From the NCBI GenBank assembly GCA_050255995.1, contig JBFWIM010000002.1, forward strand, positions 1 to 62,891: DNA of 62,891 bases, read 5' to 3'. This document shows, piece by piece, positions 16,752 through 25,849 of this stretch. The position numbers were made by a program, and so were the translations under genes. The notes under the pieces were generated by a model. It did no database searches and was not told where the DNA came from. It saw only the letters and a list, made by a program, of their open reading frames with translations. The stretch comes from Intestinibacillus sp050255995. Lineage in GTDB: Bacteria; Bacillota; Clostridia; Oscillospirales; Butyricicoccaceae. Numbering within the stretch: the stretch's first letter is position 1; each line of letters starts with the position of its first letter.

Positions 16752-18099
16752 CGCTGCTCCCCCAATCTCTGCTGTAAGCCGCCGCAGTCAGCCGCCCGCT
16801 GCCCACGTCTGTGTATGCTACAAGGTATTGCCGCCGCCCGTCCTGCCGCAGCGCCGCCGCAGCCTGCCGCACCGGCAGGACAAACAGCTTTTCTCCTGTG
16901 GGCGTGTAGTCCCGCAGGGAAAGTTCGGCCGCCACAAGCACGCCGCCCTGAAAGGTGAAGCGCGCAAGCGGCGCGTCCTGGCGCCGAATCATTACGCCGC
17001 CTGCCGCCTGGGCGAATTCCAGGTTGCAGATGCCTGCCTCGCTATCGTACTGTATACTCTGCAGCTCCGCCGGGATGACGGAGCCGATTGCTCCCAGCGC
17101 GGCGCTCAGCACCTCGTGCGCGTAATCGATCTGTGCCGCGATCGCTTCCGCACGCCCTGCCTCTCCCTCCTGGTAGACCGGCAGCGCCCCATTCAGCGAG
17201 TTGGCTTTAAAATTGACCACACCCTCCCTGGAAACGCGCAGCGAACTGAAATTTTCCACGAAGACCTGTGTTGTGCCGTCATTCTCCGTATAACTCTGCA
17301 CATACGGATCGTAGCCGAAGGCGCCCAGCAGCGTCTGCAGACTGTCGCCGCTTGAAGGATCGCCAAACGCCGGGATGCGGGTTTGCAGAATGTCGTAGGC
17401 GGCGGGGGCGGATGGCACCAGCGTTTCCGGCAGGAGCGAGCCATAGTCCGACTGCTCCAGCGTACCCGCATAGGCACAGAGAGGCGCGCTCACGCCTTCC
17501 GCCGTCTTTTCCCATACCGCTTCGTTCACCGGCATCCGCTCCTGGGTCCGGTAGAGCCGTCCATTGGATCCGTCACGGACAAACAGCATGCCGCTGCGCG
17601 TAAGCACCAGTGCGTTCACGTCATATTCCGCCACGCGGGATCCGTCCGCGCCCATCCAGCCTGCAAGCAGACTTAGCGGCAGACTGCCGTTATAAGAGAG
17701 CAGGAGCGTGTCCTCCCCCGAAAGCGCGGCGCGCAGGTCGTCCACGGCCGCGCTTTCAAAGCCGCGCGCCTCAACAAGCGCGGCGGCCCAGAGCGGGCGC
17801 ACCATGTCGTACAGCCCGCCTTCGGCCGCCTCGTTATAAAATGCGCCGCGCAGGCCGTCCGCCGCCGTCATCGCGATGCCGGACGGATAGGCTGCCGGGG
17901 TGTCTCCCGCGCGCTGCACGTAACCGCTGTCGGCGAACGGCAGCAGCGCATAGAGCCGCGCGAAAGGAGAATCCAGCGGGATATCGTCGCGGCTCAACCC
18001 GGTGCTCCAGGTAAGCGAGATCAGAACGGCGAGTAACAGTGTCAATACAACCAGTGCAGCGTTTTTAAGTGTATTTTTGAATGACTTTTGCTTTTTCAT
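16738..18099 (-). CDS. yycH: YycH-like regulatory protein of the WalRK system
   Basis: A 453-residue protein with an N-terminal membrane helix (NAALVVLTLLLAVLISLTW) and a large extracytoplasmic region. It sits directly between walK and the YycI-like gene, as in Bacillus and Listeria. The ATG overlaps the walK stop by 4 bases. YycH-type proteins form a membrane complex with WalK and YycI. Identification is mainly by context, size and topology, because this family diverges quickly. Confidence 0.78.
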   Translation of the reverse strand: MKKQKSFKNTLKNAALVVLTLLLAVLISLTWSTGLSRDDIPLDSPFARLYALLPFADSGYVQRAGDTPAAYPSGIAMTAADGLRGAFYNEAAEGGLYDMVRPLWAAALVEARGFESAAVDDLRAALSGEDTLLLSYNGSLPLSLLAGWMGADGSRVAEYDVNALVLTRSGMLFVRDGSNGRLYRTQERMPVNEAVWEKTAEGVSAPLCAYAGTLEQSDYGSLLPETLVPSAPAAYDILQTRIPAFGDPSSGDSLQTLLGAFGYDPYVQSYTENDGTTQVFVENFSSLRVSREGVVNFKANSLNGALPVYQEGEAGRAEAIAAQIDYAHEVLSAALGAIGSVIPAELQSIQYDSEAGICNLEFAQAAGGVMIRRQDAPLARFTFQGGVLVAAELSLRDYTPTGEKLFVLPVRQAAAALRQDGRRQYLVAYTDVGSGRLTAAAYSRDWGSSGAVG

Positions 18100-19862
18100 A
18101 CGTTTTTCTCTCCGCCGAGGGGCAGATCGACCGGCAGGACAATCGTGACCGTCGTCCCGACGTCCAGTTCGCTCTCCAGATGGATCGTGCCCTTGTGCGC
18201 CTCGACCATTTCTCTGGCGATTGCAAGTCCGAGTCCGGTGCCGCCCTTTTCACGCGAGCGCGCCTTATCCACGCGGTAAAAGCGTTCAAACAGCCGCGGG
18301 ATATCCTCCTTCGGGATACCCATGCCATTGTCCCGCACCTGTATCGTGACATGACTGTCGTCACGCATGGCAGCGGATAAATAAATCGTGCCGCCCCGCG
18401 GCGTATATTTGACCGCGTTGGACAGCAGATTGACCACCACCTGCTCCAGCCGCTCACGGTCGCCGACCATATCGGGCAGACGGCCCGTAAGCCTGAGCAG
18501 CAACTCGTGCCCGTTGTCCTTGGCCGCGAGCGACATGGCTGCATGCACGCTGTCCAGCATTTCGCGCAGCGAAAACCGCGTGAAGTGCAGATCCATACGC
18601 CCGTAGTCGAGCTTGGACAGGGTCAGGAGATCCTTGACAATGCGCGTCATGCGGTCGGCCTCGTTTGAGATGACGCCGAGGAATTTGACCTCGGTCTCAG
18701 GCGGCAGCTCACCCGCCGCGTCCACCAGCGTTTCGGTATAGCTCTTGATGTTGGTCAGCGGCGTGCGCAGCTCATGCGACACGTTCGCAACAAACTCGCG
18801 CCGTGCGTCGTCCAGCTTGCGCTGCTCGGTGATGTCGTGGATGACCGCCATGATGCCGCCGTCATTCGTGCCGCCATAAGGCGCAAACAGCACGTTCAGC
18901 GTGCGGCTATGGCGGTGGATTTCGGTCTGGACATAGCCTTGCTTGGCGGCATCCTCTCCGTTCGGCAGCGCGATGCCGCGAAACATTTCGTTAAACGTCA
19001 TGTCCTCGCGGAAAGTCACGCCGAGCAGGCGTTCCGTGGCCGGATTGACGTGGATAATCCGGCCGTCGGTCGTGAAGGCCGCGACGCCGTCCGTCATGTG
19101 CAGGAACAGGGTATTGAGCTTGTCGCGCTCGCCCTGCACCTCTTCAAGCGTGGTTTTGAGTACCTGCGACATGTTATTGAACGTGCGCGTCAGCTCACCG
19201 ATTTCGTCGCTCGACTGGATCGGGATCATCTGCCCGAAATCGCCGGCCGCAACGTGCTGCGCGCTTTTCGTGATATTCTCAATCGGCGTGGTGATGGTTT
19301 TGGACAGCAGAAAACTAAGCAGGATCGCAACCAGCAGACCGAACAGCATCGCCTGCATGACAATGGCGAAAAAGCGCCAGGTCAGCGACTGGATATCCTC
19401 CTTGGTGTCACGGATATAAATAATATAGGGCTTGTCCCCCTGGATGGGGATGGCGACGTCCATATAACTGTCCGCCATGGAGCCGTTGGCCCCGACGCGT
19501 CCGGCCATCGCCGCAATAATGTTCGGGTTGGCCCGCAGCTCGCTGCCGACCGCCTGGTTGGAGCCAGCGACGAAGCGGCCCTCACCGTCCAGGATATAGT
19601 AGTTGCGGTAGTTGTCCAGCCCGAGCGGCCCGGCATAATAGGACAGCTTTTCATAGAGCTTTTCCGCGCCGTCGTCCCCCTGTGCGGTCTGCCCAAGCTC
19701 AGTCAGCAGATCGCGTGTGAAAACCTCACTGACCTGCTGGCGGAAATCTTCAAAATAAAAGTTGCTGATGCTGTTGATCAGAAAGGTGCCGACCACCGCC
19801 ATGACCGAAACAATGAGCAGTATCAGGATGAGCACCAGCTTCATATGCAGGCTGCGAAACAT
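18096..19862 (-). CDS. walK: Sensor histidine kinase WalK
   Basis: A 588-residue membrane kinase: helix 1 near residues 8-30, an extracellular sensor domain, helix 2 (IVMQAMLFGLLVAILLSFLL), HAMP, PAS (VAAFTTDGRIIHVNPATERL), the HisKA motif FVANVSHELRTPLTN with the phosphoacceptor His, and an ATPase domain with N box (NLLSNAVKYTPRGG), G1 (DNGMGIP), F and G2 (GGTGLGLAI) boxes. This HAMP-PAS order is that of WalK/VicK, which controls peptidoglycan hydrolases. It follows walR by 32 bases. Confidence 0.93.
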   Translation of the reverse strand: MFRSLHMKLVLILILLIVSVMAVVGTFLINSISNFYFEDFRQQVSEVFTRDLLTELGQTAQGDDGAEKLYEKLSYYAGPLGLDNYRNYYILDGEGRFVAGSNQAVGSELRANPNIIAAMAGRVGANGSMADSYMDVAIPIQGDKPYIIYIRDTKEDIQSLTWRFFAIVMQAMLFGLLVAILLSFLLSKTITTPIENITKSAQHVAAGDFGQMIPIQSSDEIGELTRTFNNMSQVLKTTLEEVQGERDKLNTLFLHMTDGVAAFTTDGRIIHVNPATERLLGVTFREDMTFNEMFRGIALPNGEDAAKQGYVQTEIHRHSRTLNVLFAPYGGTNDGGIMAVIHDITEQRKLDDARREFVANVSHELRTPLTNIKSYTETLVDAAGELPPETEVKFLGVISNEADRMTRIVKDLLTLSKLDYGRMDLHFTRFSLREMLDSVHAAMSLAAKDNGHELLLRLTGRLPDMVGDRERLEQVVVNLLSNAVKYTPRGGTIYLSAAMRDDSHVTIQVRDNGMGIPKEDIPRLFERFYRVDKARSREKGGTGLGLAIAREMVEAHKGTIHLESELDVGTTVTIVLPVDLPLGGEKNV

Positions 19863-19894
19863 ATCTTTTTCGTCCCCTTCCGGCGAAATCTCTG

Positions 19895-20590
19895 TCAGTT
19901 GCCGGAGGACAAATAGTAGCCCAACCCGCGTTTGGTGATGATGTACTGCGGCTGCGCCGGGTTGTCCTCAATTTTCTCCCGCAGGCGGCGGATGGCGACA
20001 TCCACCGCGCGCAGATCGCCGTAGTATTCATACCCCCACACCTTTTCCATCAGCTCCTCGCGGGAAAAGACCTTATCCGGCGCGGACGCCAGAAAGGTGA
20101 TAATTTCGTACTCGCGCACGGAGAGATCCAACGGCTTGCCGTTTTTGCAGATCTCGTTCTTTTCCTCGCAGATGGTCAGCGCGCCCGTAAGGCAGCGCTC
20201 CGGCCCGTCCGCGGCCTCTTTGACCGTCTGCCGGCGCATATTCGCGCGCACGCGCGCGATCAGCTCGCGCATGGAAAACGGCTTCGTGATGTAATCGTCC
20301 GCGCCCAGCTCGAGTCCGGCGATTTTGTCCGTCTCCTCTTCGCGCGCGGTCAGCATAAGAATGGGTACCTCGGATTGCTCGCGCACGCGGCGGCAGACCT
20401 CAAATCCGTCCAGACCGGGCAGCATGACGTCAAGCAGGATCAGGGCGGGGTCGCCCTCCAGCGCCTTTCTCAGGCCGTCCGTGCCGTCATACGCCGTTTC
20501 GGTGCAGTAACCCTCCCGCTCCAGATTGAAGGCGAGAATATCCGCGATCGCCGTTTCATCCTCGACAATCAGAATTTTGCTCTTTTTCAC
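19895..20590 (-). CDS. walR: Response regulator WalR
   Basis: A 231-residue OmpR-family regulator: receiver domain with acidic pocket VEDE, phosphoacceptor in LILLDVMLPGLDGFEV, LTAREEE and the lysine switch (DDYITKPFSMREL), then a winged helix with YYGDLRAVDVAIRRLREKIE. The VWGYEYYGD and DVAIRRLREKIE stretches are typical of WalR/YycF. The start is GTG at 20588-20590 with GGGGAGG upstream. It begins 17 bases after a Nudix gene, so transcription may come from the glycogen/amylase side. Confidence 0.93.
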   Translation of the reverse strand: MKKSKILIVEDETAIADILAFNLEREGYCTETAYDGTDGLRKALEGDPALILLDVMLPGLDGFEVCRRVREQSEVPILMLTAREEETDKIAGLELGADDYITKPFSMRELIARVRANMRRQTVKEAADGPERCLTGALTICEEKNEICKNGKPLDLSVREYEIITFLASAPDKVFSREELMEKVWGYEYYGDLRAVDVAIRRLREKIEDNPAQPQYIITKRGLGYYLSSGN

Positions 20591-20607
20591 TGAGAACCTC
20601 CCCACGC

Positions 20608-21147
20608 TTAAACCAGGCCCATAAGCCGCGCCCTGCACACCGCCGCAATGGTCTTGCCGTCGCGAATGGAGCCGTTGGCCACCAGCCTTTCCAGCTCGGC
20701 AAACGGCATGCGCACCGTCTCCACAAACTCATCCTCGTCCGGGTCGCATGCGCCGCTTTGCAGATCCAGCGCGCAGTAAAGGTGCAGAACCTCCGTCAAA
20801 AAGCCGGGGGACGGATATACCTCCCCCATGTAGATCATGCGGCCCGCCGTATAGCCGGTTTCCTCCCGCAGCTCGCGGATGCCGCAGGCCAGGTGCCCTT
20901 CCGGCCCCTGGTCAATTTTACCCGCGGGAATCTCAAGCAGCACCTCGCCATAAGGATACCGGAACTGCCGCACCAGAACGGCGTTCCCCTCCGCGTCAAT
21001 CGGCAGCACGCCGACGCCGCCGACGTGCTCGCAGACCTCGCGGTACGCCTCCCGGCCGTTTGGAAGGAGCACGGTATCCACGCGCGCCTTCATGATGCGG
21101 CCCTCAAACTGATATGCACTCGTCAATGTCTTTTCCGTAAAATTCAT
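20608..21147 (-). CDS. Nudix hydrolase, ADP-ribose pyrophosphatase type
   Basis: A 179-residue Nudix protein with the core RELREETGY preceded by a glutamate seven residues earlier, and the ADP-ribose-pyrophosphatase context VLVRQFRYPYGEVLLEIPAG, followed by the proline residue in VYPSPGFLTE typical of that group. It would cleave ADP-ribose to AMP and ribose-5-phosphate; hydrolysis of ADP-glucose, the glycogen precursor made by the genes upstream, is a possible alternative given position. The glycine-to-glutamate spacing in the Nudix box is one residue longer than consensus. GAGGAG precedes the ATG. Confidence 0.88.
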   Translation of the reverse strand: MNFTEKTLTSAYQFEGRIMKARVDTVLLPNGREAYREVCEHVGGVGVLPIDAEGNAVLVRQFRYPYGEVLLEIPAGKIDQGPEGHLACGIRELREETGYTAGRMIYMGEVYPSPGFLTEVLHLYCALDLQSGACDPDEDEFVETVRMPFAELERLVANGSIRDGKTIAAVCRARLMGLV

Positions 21148-21169
21148 CGCTGTTTTCTCCTCTGTTTTT

Positions 21170-23095
21170 CTATGAAAGATACGCGCAGTTTTCGCACAGC
21201 AGCCCCTCGCACCGCAGGAGCATGGCGCTTTCCGGTTCCAGAATGACCGGCGTGCCGCGCTCCTCGTCCCCGATTGTGTACGCGCTGCCGCCGCGCAGCA
21301 GATCCTCTGCGGCGAGGCAGGGCAGGTACACCGTGCGGGTATCCCGCTCCCGGTTTACCGTGACCGCGACGCACTCCTCGCCGACACATCTTGCGTATAC
21401 CAGCACGCCCTTCTCAGTCTCCAGAAAGTGCAGCTCTCCGGAGCGTAGCGCCTCGCTTTCATCCCGCGCCTGACACAGCATGCGGTAGAACGACAGGATT
21501 TCCGGATCCTCATGTCCCCACGGATAGGTGCGGCGGTTGAAGGGGTCTTCATACCCCTGCAGTCCGGCTTCGTCGCCATAGTAAATGCAGGGCGAGCCCG
21601 GCATGGTGAATTGCAGGATCGCCGCGATACGCAGGCGGCGGCGCGCGCCCTCCAGCACGCCGGGCGGCAGCTGATGGGCCGCGCGGTAATCGCGGTCCTT
21701 TTGCCAGATATCCGGCTCGCCGCCGAGCATGGAGAGGATGCGTGCGGTGTCGTGCGTGCCGATAATGTTCATCAGGTTGTAGAAAATATCGCGCGGGTAG
21801 TTTTCGCGCAGCGTCTCGATGTGCTCGGCAAAGTGCTCCGCCGAATCGCCCGCCAGAAAGCCCAGGATAGCGTCGCGCAGCGGATAGTTCATGACGCTGT
21901 CCAGCTCGCCGCCCTGAAAATAACGGCGGCGCTCGTCGTACGCGATTTTGTTGGACGCGTCCTCCCAGACCTCGCCGAGCACCAGTCCGTCCGGCTTTTC
22001 CTGCTTGACGGCGGCGTTCAGCTTCCGGATAAACCAGTCCGGAAGCTCGTCGGCCACGTCCAGCCGCCACCCTGACGCACCCAGCCGCAGCCAGTGCCGG
22101 ATGACGCTGTCCTCGTCTTCGATGATATAATTGACATAGTCCGGGCTGTTTTCCCGCACCTGCGGCAGCGTATAAATGCCCCACCAGGATGAATATTTGT
22201 CCGGCCACCGCTGAAAATCAAACCAGTCGAAATACGGCGAATCCTTGGACTGGTACGCGCCCAGCCCGTCATAATGGCCGCGGCCGTTAAAATACCGGCT
22301 GTCAAAACCCGTGTGATTGAATACGCCGTCCAGCACGACGCGCATGCCGCGCGCACCGGCTTCCTCGCACAGCCTGGAAAAATCGTCTTCGGTGCCCAGC
22401 ATCGGATCAATCTTCATGTAATCACCCGTATCGTAGCGGTGATTCGAGAATGCTTCAAAGACCGGGTTGAGGTACAGTGTGCTGACCCGCAGGCTTTCCA
22501 GATAGTCCAGCTTTTCCGTGATGCCCGCAAGACTGCCGCCGAAAAAGTCGTTGTTCAGGATTTCGCCGCGCTTATCCGGCCGGTAATCCGGCACGTCGTT
22601 CCAGTTTTTGTGCACATGCCGCTCGGCGCGGTAACCGCTCTCGGGCGGGATCGCGGTGCGGCGGAAACGGTCCGGGAAAATGTTGTAGGTGATGCCCTCG
22701 CCGAACCAGCGCGGAACGGCATAGGCGCCGTCATAAGCCGTCAGCTGGAAACGGCCCATCAACTCTGCGCCCAGCTCGCCCTTGCTGCCATACCCCCGGC
22801 TGACATAGAATACCCCGTGCGCGGTGGAAATGCGGAAATAGTACCAGTACAGCCCGGGCCGGGGCATACGGTACGAAACCTCATAGCGATCCCGGCTGCC
22901 TTCCATCCCGCACCAGCGCAGAGGAATCCGGCGCTGTTCCCGCTCGTTGCCATCCTCCGCGATAAAAACACTGGCCTCGTATACGCCATGATAACGCTCA
23001 GGGTACAGGCAAAAAGCAACCGTTTCGCCGGCCTTGACCGCGCCGTACGGTTTTTTGTACGCCTCATCCCGCGCATTGTAAATCAGGTCTTTCAT
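21170..23095 (-). CDS. Glycoside hydrolase family 13 alpha-amylase (neopullulanase/cyclomaltodextrinase type)
   Basis: A 641-residue GH13 enzyme without a signal peptide, so probably cytoplasmic. An N-terminal beta-domain of about 130 residues (CBM34-like position) precedes the TIM barrel. Catalytic regions appear in order: DGVFNHTG (I), GWRLDVADE with the nucleophile Asp (II), GEVWEDAS with the acid Glu (III), and IGTHDTARI (IV). Enzymes of this shape hydrolyse maltodextrins, pullulan or cyclodextrins. It lies 223 bases downstream of glgP, suggesting turnover of glycogen limit dextrins; no separate debranching enzyme is in the window. Confidence 0.9.
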   Translation of the reverse strand: MKDLIYNARDEAYKKPYGAVKAGETVAFCLYPERYHGVYEASVFIAEDGNEREQRRIPLRWCGMEGSRDRYEVSYRMPRPGLYWYYFRISTAHGVFYVSRGYGSKGELGAELMGRFQLTAYDGAYAVPRWFGEGITYNIFPDRFRRTAIPPESGYRAERHVHKNWNDVPDYRPDKRGEILNNDFFGGSLAGITEKLDYLESLRVSTLYLNPVFEAFSNHRYDTGDYMKIDPMLGTEDDFSRLCEEAGARGMRVVLDGVFNHTGFDSRYFNGRGHYDGLGAYQSKDSPYFDWFDFQRWPDKYSSWWGIYTLPQVRENSPDYVNYIIEDEDSVIRHWLRLGASGWRLDVADELPDWFIRKLNAAVKQEKPDGLVLGEVWEDASNKIAYDERRRYFQGGELDSVMNYPLRDAILGFLAGDSAEHFAEHIETLRENYPRDIFYNLMNIIGTHDTARILSMLGGEPDIWQKDRDYRAAHQLPPGVLEGARRRLRIAAILQFTMPGSPCIYYGDEAGLQGYEDPFNRRTYPWGHEDPEILSFYRMLCQARDESEALRSGELHFLETEKGVLVYARCVGEECVAVTVNRERDTRTVYLPCLAAEDLLRGGSAYTIGDEERGTPVILEPESAMLLRCEGLLCENCAYLS

Positions 23096-23318
23096 TCTAT
23101 GGCCTTCTCCCCCTACGAACGCTTCTGAGAATTCCGCGCGCCATCGTAGGCGGCGCTCTCAGCAGGGTTCCTACTCCCAAATATAAAAAGCAGTACGCCT
23201 TTTCCGCCGCCACGGCCGGGCCATGCGCCTGCGGACAAGGTCTCTCCTACTTCCTCATGAACCGCGCAAGGGACTGCCCGCGCAAAACAGGCAGTCCCAT
23301 TGTGTTTCCTTCATCCCA
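23096..23318 (-). other. Intergenic region between glgP and the GH13 gene
   Basis: It holds one clear hairpin, GGGACTGCC (23270-23278) and GGCAGTCCC (23290-23298), 20 bases past the glgP stop in the minus direction. The following T-run is very short, so termination would be weak. A purine-rich AGAAGG lies just before the GH13 start. I recognise no riboswitch or T-box and no further gene. Confidence 0.5.
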
Positions 23319-25760
23319 TCAGAACGCGAAATCCGTGTGCACCTTCCAGATATTTTTCGCATATTCCGCGATTGAGCGGTCGGAGGCGAACCGCCCGCTG
23401 TTGGCAATATTCATGAGCGACATATAGTTCCAGTTCTCAGGCCGCAGATACATCTGCGAAACGCGCTCCTGCGCCTTGACATAGGAATCAAAGTCGGCCA
23501 GGGACATAAACTTGTCGGCGGGACCGCCCTTGCCCTGCAGCAGCATGGTAACCAGGCCGTCATATTTCTTTCCGTCGCCGAATCCGATGCGCATCTGATC
23601 CAGCACGCGGCGGAGCCCGGCGTGATTGTTGTAAATGGTCATCGGCGAATAGGTACCGCTTTCCGCGAGGTTTTCCGCCTCCTTGGCGTTCATGCCGAAG
23701 ATAAAGATATTCTCCTCACCGACCGCCTGACAGATTTCAACGTTTGCCCCATCCATCGTGCCGATGGTCAGCGCGCCGTTCATCATAAACTTCATGTTGC
23801 CGGTGCCGGACGCTTCCTTGCCCGCGATGGAGATCTGCTCGGAGACCTCGGCCGCCGGCATGATCATCTCGGCCAGCGAGACCTTGTAGTCCTCCAGGAA
23901 TACCACGCGGAGCTTATCGCCGACCGCAGGATCGTTGTTGATGAGGCTCGCAATCGAGTTGATCAGGCTGACCGTGCGCTTGGCCACGGCATAGCCCGGC
24001 GCAGCCTTGGAGCCGAAGATATAAGTGCGCGGCACAAACGGCGCCGACGGATCATCCTTCAGCTTGTTGTAGAGGTACAGGATATGCAGGATATTGAGCA
24101 TCTGGCGCTTGTATTCGTGCAGGCGTTTGACCTGAACATCGAAAATAGAATCCAGATTTACCTGAATGCCATTGTGCTCCCCGATGTATGCCGCGAGCTT
24201 TTCCTTGTTGTGACGTTTGATCTCGGCCAGACGTTCCAGCACCTTTTTGTCCCCGCCGAAATTGCGCAGCACCTGCAGCTCGGAGGGGTGGGTGATAAAG
24301 CCGTCGCCGATCAGGCCGGTGATGAACGCGGTCAGTTCGGGGTTGGCCTCGCACAGCCAGCGGCGGTGCGCGATACCGTTCGTCACGTTGCGGAACTTGG
24401 CCGGAGAGACATGGTAAAAATCGTGGAAAACCCGTTCGCGCAGAATATCCGAGTGCAGCTCGGAAACGCCGTTGACCGAGAAGCTGCCCGCGATTGCAAG
24501 GTGCGCCATGCGCACGATGCTGTCCGACACGATCGCCATTTTGGAGATGCGGCCGAAATCGCCGGGATAATAGTTCCACAGCTCACGGCAGAAACGCTCG
24601 TTGATCTCGTTGATGATCATCATCACGCGCGGCATCAGCGATTCCACAAGCTCGACCGGCCAGCATTCGAGCGCCTCGGGCATCACCGTATGGTTGGTGT
24701 ACGCCACGGACTGCCGGACGATGTTCCACGCCTTATCCCATCCCATATTCTCTTCGTCCATCAGGATGCGCATCAGCTCCGGAATCACCAGCACCGGGTG
24801 TGTGTCATTGATGTGCAGCACGTGCTTCCGCGCGAAGTTCTCCAGCGTGCCGTACTGCGCCTTATGCTTGGCGCAGATATCCTGAATGGTCGCGGAGACC
24901 AGGAAATACTGCTGCTTCAGACGCAGGGACTGCCCCTCCCGGTGGTTATCCTCAGGATAGAGCACCATGGAGATGGTCTCCGCCATGGCGTGCTTTTCCA
25001 CCGCTTTGAGGTACTCGCCGCGGGAAAACAGGCTCATATCAAGCGGAATCGGACTGCTGGCCTCCCAAAGGCGCAGGACGGAGGCGTTGTCGGTATGGTA
25101 GCCGGAGATAGGCATATCATGCGGGGTTGCAAGCACGGGGGTGTAGTCGGTGTGCTCGACAACCAGCCGCCCCTCGCTGCTCCAGTAGGTTTTGACCGTG
25201 CCGCCGATGCGCACCTCGCGCACGTCGTCAATCGCCGGAATCTGCCAGACCGCACCGGTCTCCAGCCAGCTGTCCGGCAGCTCAACCTGCTCGCCGTCTA
25301 CGATTTTCTGTTTGAAGATGCCGTGTTCATAGCGGATGGAATAGCCGGTGGCGTGTACGCCGATGGTTGCCATGCCGTCCATGTAGCACGCCGCCAGACG
25401 TCCCAGACCGCCGTTGCCGAGGCCGGGATCGGCCTCTTCCTCAAAAATGTCGGACAGATTGACTTTCATGTCTGCGAGCGCTTCCCGCATCGGCCCGAGC
25501 AGGCTGAGGTTGTAAGCATTGTTGCGCAAAGAACGGCCGACCAAAAACTCCATGCACAGGTAGTGGACCTGCCTCTCCCTGTTCTCCTCTACCCGGTTTT
25601 GCGTTTCGATCATGTGGTCCGCGAGCGTATCGCGAATGACCAACGCACAAGCCTCGTAAATCTGCTCCATCGAAGCCTCGCCGGGCTCACGGCTGAAATG
25701 GCGTCGGAGCTTGCCTTCAATGGCCTGCTTCATGGTATTCTTTGTGTACGTCTTTGGCAT
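23319..25760 (-). CDS. glgP: Glycogen/maltodextrin phosphorylase
   Basis: GlgP releases glucose-1-phosphate from non-reducing ends of alpha-1,4-glucan using pyridoxal phosphate. The 813-residue length is typical. Conserved blocks include EADPGLGNGGLGRLAACYMD, HLNDTHP-like HINDTHPVLVIPELMR, KRLHEYKRQ, and the cofactor-binding EASGTGNMKFMMNGALTIGT with its lysine. Downstream of glgA by 89 bases in the same direction, it is the degradative arm of the glycogen cluster. Confidence 0.97.
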   Translation of the reverse strand: MPKTYTKNTMKQAIEGKLRRHFSREPGEASMEQIYEACALVIRDTLADHMIETQNRVEENRERQVHYLCMEFLVGRSLRNNAYNLSLLGPMREALADMKVNLSDIFEEEADPGLGNGGLGRLAACYMDGMATIGVHATGYSIRYEHGIFKQKIVDGEQVELPDSWLETGAVWQIPAIDDVREVRIGGTVKTYWSSEGRLVVEHTDYTPVLATPHDMPISGYHTDNASVLRLWEASSPIPLDMSLFSRGEYLKAVEKHAMAETISMVLYPEDNHREGQSLRLKQQYFLVSATIQDICAKHKAQYGTLENFARKHVLHINDTHPVLVIPELMRILMDEENMGWDKAWNIVRQSVAYTNHTVMPEALECWPVELVESLMPRVMMIINEINERFCRELWNYYPGDFGRISKMAIVSDSIVRMAHLAIAGSFSVNGVSELHSDILRERVFHDFYHVSPAKFRNVTNGIAHRRWLCEANPELTAFITGLIGDGFITHPSELQVLRNFGGDKKVLERLAEIKRHNKEKLAAYIGEHNGIQVNLDSIFDVQVKRLHEYKRQMLNILHILYLYNKLKDDPSAPFVPRTYIFGSKAAPGYAVAKRTVSLINSIASLINNDPAVGDKLRVVFLEDYKVSLAEMIMPAAEVSEQISIAGKEASGTGNMKFMMNGALTIGTMDGANVEICQAVGEENIFIFGMNAKEAENLAESGTYSPMTIYNNHAGLRRVLDQMRIGFGDGKKYDGLVTMLLQGKGGPADKFMSLADFDSYVKAQERVSQMYLRPENWNYMSLMNIANSGRFASDRSIAEYAKNIWKVHTDFAF

Positions 25761-25849
25761 GGTGAATCTAACCCCTTATCATTCTTCGCCGGGTCCTCTT
25801 GTGGCACTTTGCGAAGAAGCGCACCCAAACCCGTGTGTCTTTATCCCAA

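Noticed and set aside
23096..23318. Riboswitch or T-box upstream of the GH13 gene
   Set aside because: Only one simple hairpin next to the glgP stop is present; no T-box sequence, specifier-like or known aptamer pattern was found.
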